A stretch of DNA of 28,721 bases, taken from assembly GCA_030753015.1 (NCBI GenBank), contig JASMDC010000031.1:13843-42563 (forward strand). The letters run 5' to 3'. Positions 23,937 to 28,721 of the stretch are shown in pieces (position 1 is the stretch's first letter; every line of letters starts with the position of its first letter). A program made the position numbers and the translations under genes. Below the pieces are notes generated by a model. The model was not told the DNA's origin, searched no databases, and saw nothing but the letters and a program-made list of their open reading frames with translations. This DNA comes from Candidatus Undinarchaeales archaeon (GTDB lineage Archaea > SpSt-1190 > JASMDC01).

Positions 23937-24599
23937 ATGGAGAGCGTCGCAGCCACAGTGAGACAACTGCTCGCCGCAGATCCCCTTCTCACCTACTGCC
24001 TTGCATCGGGGCTCATGAACGTCCGGGCGGTGGCCCGGTCCATCAGACCACGCGTGGAGGCGCGGACGGGAGCACCTGTACGCGATGTCGCCTCGATCGT
24101 GAACGCCGTGCTCCGGTACCGGGACCACCCGTCCACCCGTGCCGCCCTGGCCGATGTTCGCGAGGGAGCTGCCGGCGCACGCATCTCTGCCACTTCGGGC
24201 ATTGTCCGTGTCACGTACCCATTGGCCGAGGGAACCCTCCGCTCCCTGGACTCCCTCAGGGCCCGGGGCGAACCGGACGCCGTGTTCCAGCTGGCATCCG
24301 CAGGGGGTGAGGCGACGGTCGTGGCCGACCGACGGTATCTGACGGCGTTGCGCAAGCTCGAGCCTGGGGACCTCGCTGAGGGTGAGGCCGTGGTGACCGT
24401 CTCTCTGGACCGCGGACCCCTCCCGCCCGCACTGGTGCCAACGGCACTGGCACTACTGGCACGCATCGGCCTATCGGTTCCCTGCTGGGCCGCCACGCCA
24501 CGGGGGCTCTGGTTGTGCGTCGCCGAGGAGGACCTCGCCACAACTGTGGCGGCGCTCCGCTCACTGGCCGCGTCGCCCGAGGGACCAGCTGACGTTTGA
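23937..24599 (+). CDS. Putative ACT-domain regulatory protein with N-terminal HTH-like region
   Basis: The protein is 220 aa and starts 4 bp after the GT-C-like stop. The N-terminus (LLAADPLLTYCLASGLMNVR, then AVARSIRPRVEARTG) resembles the short helical region of archaeal proteins that pair an HTH with ACT-like domains. The rest has two beta-alpha-beta-like halves (ARISATSGIVRVTYPLAEG and EGEAVVTVSLDRGPLPPALV) with predicted ligand-binding strands. ACT domains usually bind amino acids or other small molecules to regulate enzymes. I cannot name the ligand. Position at the end of the glycosyltransferase operon may be incidental. The family call is tentative. Confidence 0.45.
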   Translation: MESVAATVRQLLAADPLLTYCLASGLMNVRAVARSIRPRVEARTGAPVRDVASIVNAVLRYRDHPSTRAALADVREGAAGARISATSGIVRVTYPLAEGTLRSLDSLRARGEPDAVFQLASAGGEATVVADRRYLTALRKLEPGDLAEGEAVVTVSLDRGPLPPALVPTALALLARIGLSVPCWAATPRGLWLCVAEEDLATTVAALRSLAASPEGPADV

Positions 24600-24627
24600 A
24601 CGTAGGTCCTTCCGAGAAAATGTGATA

Positions 24628-24649
24628 TTTCTGATAAGCTTATCAGAAA
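24628..24649. other. 22-bp perfect inverted repeat between convergent genes
   Basis: The half-site is TTTCTGATAAG with its exact reverse complement following directly (centre AAGCTT). CTGATAA recurs at 24653-24659. It lies 29 bp after the ACT-like gene stop and 31 bp from the Dph2 stop. With no loop, RNA would form only a weak hairpin, so a dimeric protein-binding site or a bidirectional transcription end are the two candidates. Confidence 0.5.
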
Positions 24650-24679
24650 ACTCCTGATAACTCTCGTGCCCTGCCCGGA

Positions 24680-25657
24680 CTACCCCGGCCCCCGGAACGG
24701 CGGCGTCCAGTCATCGTACGTCCGCAGCCCTAGTGCGATCTCGGCCTCGTCGGGAGTGAGCACGGGGAACGGGTAGTTCATGCCGTCGTCCACGGCCACC
24801 CGCGGGCAGGCACAGCTCACCAGTGCCTCCAGGTGGAAGGGGAGGAGCGCAGCAGGCGACACGTCGTCCATGGCGATCAGGATGGCCTCCCTCCCCGCGC
24901 CCTCGACGGCCTCCAATAGCCCGATGGCCCGGTCGCGTCGGCCCTGGCCGGACTTGGTGGAGATGTACACGCCCCATTTGCGGGCGTCAAGTGCCCGGGC
25001 GATGGCAGCGAAGCGCTTGCGCTGGAAGCGCTCGGCCTCCTTGCGCCCGACCTCCTCCACCATACCGAGCTCGAGATCGAGCACGAGCACGGGACGACCG
25101 GTGGCCAGTGCCGCTCCCAGAGGATGGAACCGACCGGTGCCCAGGTACACCAATACCCGGTCCTCCGGGGCCGCCACGGCGGCGGACTGGTCACACCCGC
25201 TCACCTGGCCCGGGGCGAGGGCGCCCTGGGGGATGACGACGTCGTCAAGGGCTTCACGGAGCCGGGGGAGGAGCGGCAGGTACTGGACCGTTGAGATGAG
25301 CGCTGCAGGCCGGTCACCCAGTCGCTCGCGCAGGTCGGCCACAAGATCGTTCGGTAGCCCCCCCTCGTACTCGATGGAAAGGAAGTGCACCGGCACAGGT
25401 CGCTCGCCTCCGGGCAGGGGCGTGTGGCCGAAGTGGAGGACGGCGTCGACCAGAGGTGCCGCCTCGTGCTCGTGGAGGTCGCACGGCCCCCAGCATGTCC
25501 CGCCCCATACTATGGCGACACACCTGGTCTCCTGGCGGATGCGGTCGGCAAGGACCGCCGCCCGGTCGCGCACACCCTCGGGCACCTCGAGCAGGATGGT
25601 GCGGTAGCTGTGCTCCCGCACAACGGAGAGGGCACCCTCCTCGTCCAAGGCGTGCAT
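24680..25657 (-). CDS. dph2: 2-(3-amino-3-carboxypropyl)histidine synthase (diphthamide biosynthesis Dph2)
   Basis: Archaeal Dph2 uses a 4Fe-4S cluster and SAM in a radical reaction to add the 3-amino-3-carboxypropyl group to the EF-2 histidine, the first step of diphthamide synthesis. The protein is 325 aa, normal length. The three cluster cysteines of the family are present: WGPCD (C59), SGCDQ (C155) and ACPRVAVDD (C284), with further neighbours C55 and C282. LLEVPEGVRDRAAVLADRI and GVYISTKSGQGR fit family motifs. ATG 25657 lies about 26 bp from a TATA element shared with the SRP RNA gene. It converges with the ACT-like gene. The EF-2 gene itself is not in the window. Confidence 0.93.
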   Translation of the reverse strand: MHALDEEGALSVVREHSYRTILLEVPEGVRDRAAVLADRIRQETRCVAIVWGGTCWGPCDLHEHEAAPLVDAVLHFGHTPLPGGERPVPVHFLSIEYEGGLPNDLVADLRERLGDRPAALISTVQYLPLLPRLREALDDVVIPQGALAPGQVSGCDQSAAVAAPEDRVLVYLGTGRFHPLGAALATGRPVLVLDLELGMVEEVGRKEAERFQRKRFAAIARALDARKWGVYISTKSGQGRRDRAIGLLEAVEGAGREAILIAMDDVSPAALLPFHLEALVSCACPRVAVDDGMNYPFPVLTPDEAEIALGLRTYDDWTPPFRGPG

Positions 25658-25679
25658 GGGGCGGGATGCTAGAGAAAGG

Positions 25680-25687
25680 TTTATAAT
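25680..25687. promoter_or_regulatory. Shared TATA element for dph2 (-) and SRP RNA (+)
   Basis: TTTATAAT is centred at about 25683.5: about 26 bp from ATG 25657 on the minus strand and about 22-26 bp from the predicted SRP RNA 5' end at 25706-25710. A second AT stretch (CTTAAAAG, 25698-25705) is close and could shift the plus-strand start. Confidence 0.5.
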
Positions 25688-25705
25688 CGCATCCCCCCTT
25701 AAAAG

Positions 25706-26014
25706 GGGCGGTGGGCTAGGCCGGAGGGCTAGGGGTCCTCTGTTACCGCAAACCCTCTATACGGTAGGGCCGAAGTTCACGGGGCGGACAGAACAATCCG
25801 TCCCGACCCCGTTCATCGGTGTCGAAGCCACGTCCCGGTTGGTGGGCGTTGGCGGGCCCTTCGGGGCAACCGCCTTCGCTTGGTGAACCCGTCAGGCCTT
25901 GATCGGAGCAGCGGTAGTCGAGGCGTTCCACGCTTCCGGGGTTGCGGGGTGGAGCCTGAGCGGGACCTCCGGGACGGTGCGGGACGTTCCACCCGAGGAC
26001 GTGTCCACCGCCTA
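25706..26014 (+). ncRNA. Archaeal SRP (7S) RNA
   Basis: The 5' stretch GGCTAGGCCGGAGGGCTAGG, then GTCCTCTGTTACC, is the archaeal SRP Alu-domain pattern. The S domain has GGTGAACCC...TCAGGCC...GGAGCAGCGGTAG (25882-25917), the conserved SRP54-binding helix 8 sequence. The ends pair as helix 1: GGCGGTGG (25707-25714) with CCACCGCC (26005-26012). The length of about 309 nt matches archaeal 7S RNA. The ends are estimated from helix 1 and the TATA position. The RNA assembles with SRP19 and SRP54 to target secreted and membrane proteins. tRNA-Ser follows 13 nt downstream and may be co-transcribed. Confidence 0.92.
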
Positions 26015-26027
26015 TTGGAAAACGCGT

Positions 26028-26115
26028 GCCGAGGTAGCAAAGCCTGGACTAACGCGCCAGCCTGGAAAGCTGGTGGTCTTCACGGACCGCAGGGGTTCAA
26101 ATCCCCTCCTCGGCG
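26028..26115 (+). tRNA. tRNA-Ser (GGA)
   Basis: The acceptor stem pairs GCCGAGG (26028-26034) with CCTCGGC (26108-26114); discriminator G at 26115 is the serine identity base. The anticodon stem CCAGC/GCTGG encloses loop CTGGAAA with anticodon GGA (26064-26066). A long variable arm (GGTC-TTCAC-GGACC, about 26074-26087) marks a class II tRNA. The T-arm reads AGGGGTTCAAATCCCCT. No intron is seen. CC but not A follows the discriminator (next base T), so CCA is not fully encoded. It ends 15 bp before the convergent permease gene. Confidence 0.95.
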
Positions 26116-26130
26116 CCTATCCCTTCTTGC

Positions 26131-27984
26131 TCAGAGCGTGACCTCTTCCATGCCCTTCAACAGGAGGACAACGTCACGCAGCTCCTCCGGCTCCCTGGCG
26201 AGCAACCACTCCCCGTCAAAGATAGTCTCCTCGACGACCTCGGTGATCCACGTGACCGAGTGGAGGTAGAACGTATGCTCGTCGTGGGAGGAGGCAATGA
26301 TGAAGAGAGCATAGACCGGTGGAGAACCCTTCCCAAGGGATATGCCTTCCTTGCACCTGATCATGACGATCTCGAATCCGCTGTGCCCCTTGATAGGGAC
26401 GGACAGAACTGCGCTCCCGGGCTTGATCTGCCTGATGTCCCGCTCCTTATGTTCCATCAGGAGTTGGTAGAGGTCGTTCACCCGCATGTCCACGCGTGGT
26501 GCCAGGGCCCGCGCCACGGAGCGCGAGAACGAGCTCGGTGTGTGGGACCTCGGTAGGTCGAGCACCACTGCGTTCTCCATCAGACGATTGAACCGTGCAT
26601 CGCTCACGTCGTCACGCACCATCAGGATCTCCCGCAGTTCCTCGTCGAGGAGGTAGGTGGTGGTCCTGATCCCGACGATCCGCTCCACCATGTGGAGGAG
26701 CGCGTACTGCCGGTCGATGGTGCCGCGGGCGTAGAGGAGGTACCACAGGAGGGACACGGTGACGAACCCTGCCACGAGGACCAGCTGTGTCAGGCCCATG
26801 AATCCGATGAGAAGTCCGTAGCACACGATACCGATGATCTGGACCCACGGGTAGCCCGGGGAGCGGAACTTGGGGCGGTAGTACTGCACGTTGCTCTCCC
26901 GCATGAGGATCACTGAGAGGTTCACCAGCATGAACAGCATCAGCGCGAGGGTGGACGCCGTCTTGACCAGGGTGGGGATGTCGAGGAACAGGATCACGGC
27001 CACCATGAACCCGGCGGTAGCGAGGATGGCGACCCACGGGGTGCCCCGGGCCGATACCCACTCGAAGCACCTGGGGATGAGCTCATCCCTGCCCATGGCC
27101 ATGGCCGTCCGCGACGCGGCGAGGATCCCTGCGTTGGCGGTGGTGATGAAGGCCAGGATGGCGGCGATGGCCATGACCGCGCTACCGCTGAATCCCACGA
27201 GGGCGTCGGCACCCTGGGAGATCGGCGTGAGGGAGCCCGCAAGCTCCTGGCCGTCGACGAGCCCCACGGTGACGAACAACACCGCAACGTACAGGAACGA
27301 CACCAGTGCCCACGATATGAACATCCCCAGGGGAAGGTCGCGCCCGGGGTCCTTGACCTCCTCGGAGACGCTGGCCACCTTCGTGAGGCCGCCGAACGAG
27401 ATGAAGATGACGCCTGCGGTCGCGAGGACCGAGCCAAGGCCGTGGGGCATGAAGGGTGTGAAGCGGTCCATTTCCACCGCCCGGGCGCCGAGGCCCAGGT
27501 AGGTGAAGAGGAGCAGGATGAGGACGGTCACCATGGTGGTCTGGAGCCCTCCCGTGAGCTTGATACCCTCGATGTTCACTGCCGTGAAGAACAGGCAGCA
27601 GGCGATGGCGGCCACCTTGATATGCGTGACGGGGATGCTCGGCTCCAGCAGCACGAACATCACACCCATCCCCAGGAGGGCGAAGGCGCTCTTCAGGGCC
27701 AGTGCGAACCACGAGGCGAACCCGGCGATGGTGCCGAACCGGGGCCCCATGCTCCGGTCGATGAAGAAGTAGACGCCGCCGGCCTTGGGCATGGCGGTTG
27801 AGAGCTCGGCCTTGGAGAGGAGGGCCGGGATCACGAGGAGGCTGGCCAGGGCATAGGCAAGGATGATCCCGGGTCCCGCTTTCGCGAACATCAGCCCGGG
27901 CAGGACGAAGAGGCCCGAGCTGATCATCGCCCCCGAGGCGATACTGACTAGGTGGATGAGGTTCAGCTCTTTCTTGAGCTCCAT
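26131..27984 (-). CDS. APC amino-acid permease fused to a degenerate PTS EIIA-like domain
   Basis: The protein is 617 aa. The first about 430 residues form a 12-TM APC-superfamily transporter (GAMISSGLFVLPGLMFAKAG, the TM1 motif, and SKAELSTAMPKAGGVYFFID, TM2-TM3). The last about 150 residues (468-617) have the length and order of a PTS EIIA type-2 domain: VVLDLPRSHTPSSFSRSVAR, then VNDLYQLLMEHKERDI, AVLSVPIKGHSG and GSPPVYALFIIAS, ending REPEELRDVVLLL. The phospho-histidine motif (A-x-PHG) is replaced by SVPIKG, so phosphorylation at the usual site is not expected and the domain is probably a sensor or lock on transport. The substrate is not predictable. ATG 27984 is chosen because a TTAATAAG box lies about 28 bp upstream; the ATG at 27996 would lie inside the promoter spacing. 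Confidence 0.85.
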   Translation of the reverse strand: MELKKELNLIHLVSIASGAMISSGLFVLPGLMFAKAGPGIILAYALASLLVIPALLSKAELSTAMPKAGGVYFFIDRSMGPRFGTIAGFASWFALALKSAFALLGMGVMFVLLEPSIPVTHIKVAAIACCLFFTAVNIEGIKLTGGLQTTMVTVLILLLFTYLGLGARAVEMDRFTPFMPHGLGSVLATAGVIFISFGGLTKVASVSEEVKDPGRDLPLGMFISWALVSFLYVAVLFVTVGLVDGQELAGSLTPISQGADALVGFSGSAVMAIAAILAFITTANAGILAASRTAMAMGRDELIPRCFEWVSARGTPWVAILATAGFMVAVILFLDIPTLVKTASTLALMLFMLVNLSVILMRESNVQYYRPKFRSPGYPWVQIIGIVCYGLLIGFMGLTQLVLVAGFVTVSLLWYLLYARGTIDRQYALLHMVERIVGIRTTTYLLDEELREILMVRDDVSDARFNRLMENAVVLDLPRSHTPSSFSRSVARALAPRVDMRVNDLYQLLMEHKERDIRQIKPGSAVLSVPIKGHSGFEIVMIRCKEGISLGKGSPPVYALFIIASSHDEHTFYLHSVTWITEVVEETIFDGEWLLAREPEELRDVVLLLKGMEEVTL

Positions 27985-28004
27985 TCGGGGCCTCATTTGC
28001 CGTT

Positions 28005-28016
28005 CAAGCTTATTAA
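28005..28016 (-). promoter_or_regulatory. TATA-like element of the permease, overlapping the DUF3786 stop
   Basis: On the minus strand GGTTAATAAGC is centred at about 28012, 28 bp before ATG 27984. It overlaps the TAA of the upstream gene (28013-28015), so the promoter lies in the 3' end of that gene. Confidence 0.45.
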
Positions 28017-28615
28017 CCGTTCGGGCTTGCGGCGGTGACCAGCGCGCTTCGGACGAGCTTCATACCGGCCCAGAGAGCGTCGAGCTGGAAATGTTTGCTA
28101 GCGGTGCGGTCCACGAGCATGGTGGCCCGTGCGGGGAACTCCTCGTCCTCCAACCAGAGCAGGACGGCGATTGGGAGACGGGGGAGCAGGAGGAAAGAGA
28201 AGGCCGCGTCCGCGTATTGCTCGGGCCGGCCACCGAGCGTCTTGCAGGCCTCCTCGAAGGCGCCCCTGTCGCTCCCGAACCGCTCGACGATCCTGTTGAC
28301 GGGCACCTCGTGGGGTCTAATGAAGAACTCGCGTCCTCCAATAAGGTCACGCGGGCCCACCCATTCGCCGGACGGAGGGATCTCCTCTGCACCCAGCAGG
28401 TATGAGACTATGACGGTATTGCGCATGAAGTCGGATTTGGACGGAGCTGGCGGCTCGGTCCGGGCGACCTCGCGTTTACTCGGATCAACGCGATAGACCT
28501 CGTTCAGCACATAGATCTCGTATGCGCCGTCTCCATCGAGCCTCACACCGGCCCGGCGGGCGACCTCAGCGGGCTCCAGAGCAACCAGCCTTTTCCACAG
28601 CTCGGCACATACCAT
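28013..28615 (-). CDS. DUF3786 domain protein
   Basis: The protein is 200 aa and matches the DUF3786 pattern: GEWVGPRDLIGGREFF in the middle, VNRIVERFGSDRGAFEEACK, and the C-terminal segment YADAAFSFLLLPRLPIAVLL, WLEDEEFPARATMLVDRTAS. DUF3786 proteins occur mainly in anaerobic bacteria and archaea and are often found near corrinoid or methyltransferase genes, but no biochemical function is established to my knowledge. The ATG at 28615 has a GTTAAAAC box about 31 bp upstream. The neighbouring permease is transcribed in the same direction but probably from its own promoter. Confidence 0.8.
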   Translation of the reverse strand: MVCAELWKRLVALEPAEVARRAGVRLDGDGAYEIYVLNEVYRVDPSKREVARTEPPAPSKSDFMRNTVIVSYLLGAEEIPPSGEWVGPRDLIGGREFFIRPHEVPVNRIVERFGSDRGAFEEACKTLGGRPEQYADAAFSFLLLPRLPIAVLLWLEDEEFPARATMLVDRTASKHFQLDALWAGMKLVRSALVTAASPNG

Positions 28616-28639
28616 CTTTGAGGGCTCGTAGTGACCTCC

Positions 28640-28650
28640 AATGTTTTAAC
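28640..28650 (-). promoter_or_regulatory. TATA-like element for the DUF3786 gene
   Basis: On the minus strand AGTTAAAACAT is centred about 31 bp before ATG 28615. A T-rich run (28653-28660 on the plus strand) lies just beyond. Confidence 0.4.
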
Positions 28651-28694
28651 TCTTTTTTTGTTTCGACGGGAAGTCCCCTTACGAGAGGGAGGGG

Positions 28695-28721
28695 ATGGAG
28701 TCGAAAGGGAAATCTGCATGG
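28695..28721 (+). CDS. Possible start of a further gene, cut at the window edge
   Basis: ATG 28695 opens nine codons (MESKGKSAW) before the sequence ends. GGGAGGGG lies directly before the ATG. Nothing more can be said from nine codons. Confidence 0.25.

Overview
The window is archaeal chromosome. It carries a replication factor C large subunit, archaeal-type AsnRS, Dph2, an archaeal 7S SRP RNA and an archaeal phosphohexomutase. Most first genes have a TATA-like box centred about 25-30 bp before the start codon, the pattern expected for leaderless transcription, whereas several downstream operon genes have Shine-Dalgarno-like GGAGGT or GAGGT. GC is high apart from a few AT-rich islands. DUF3786, U32/UbiUV-like proteins and an iron-sulfur flavoprotein suggest an anaerobe. 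A Euryarchaeota/Thermoplasmatota-like lineage is my guess; the sequence alone does not settle it.

Layout. 1-701 (-): a truncated secreted protein, AT-richer than the rest, divergent from a phosphoglucosamine/phosphomannomutase (754-2106). 2157-5018: a very large membrane-anchored beta-solenoid protein. It converges with a two-gene minus-strand operon (5038-8687) encoding a lipoprotein of about 27 Cys-pair repeats and a membrane protein with a duplicated TM-ectodomain unit. 8787-11313: a small zinc protein, a coiled-coil/winged-helix protein and a 15-TPR protein. 11387-13517: a divergent TraB/TIKI-like protein and RFC-L. 13514-16042: a second Cys-repeat surface protein with a glycosylation-sequon tail, a winged-helix protein, and two tandem paralogous small proteins. 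16093-21187: AsnRS, a 47-aa zinc protein, a UbiV-like/UbiU-like U32 pair, an iron-sulfur flavoprotein and chorismate synthase. 21344-24599: an operon of a GT2 glycosyltransferase, an STT3-like GT-C membrane protein and a putative ACT regulator. 24680-28615: Dph2, SRP RNA, tRNA-Ser(GGA), an APC permease fused to a degenerate PTS EIIA-like domain, and a DUF3786 protein.

How the parts relate. The envelope theme is strong: two Cys-repeat proteins, the solenoid protein and the duplicated ectodomain protein are all predicted to lie outside the membrane. Several carry N-x-T/S sequons, and the GT2/GT-C operon could help build the cell-surface glycan. The U32 pair resembles UbiU/UbiV in cysteine spacing, so a radical-free, O2-independent hydroxylation or RNA-modification role is plausible; its closeness to chorismate synthase is suggestive only. 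A recurring architectural feature is a single near-symmetric TATA element between divergent genes, placed about 25-29 bp from the start on both sides. It appears at 725-732, 14304-14312, 16063-16070 and 25680-25687, and less exactly at 12278-12287.
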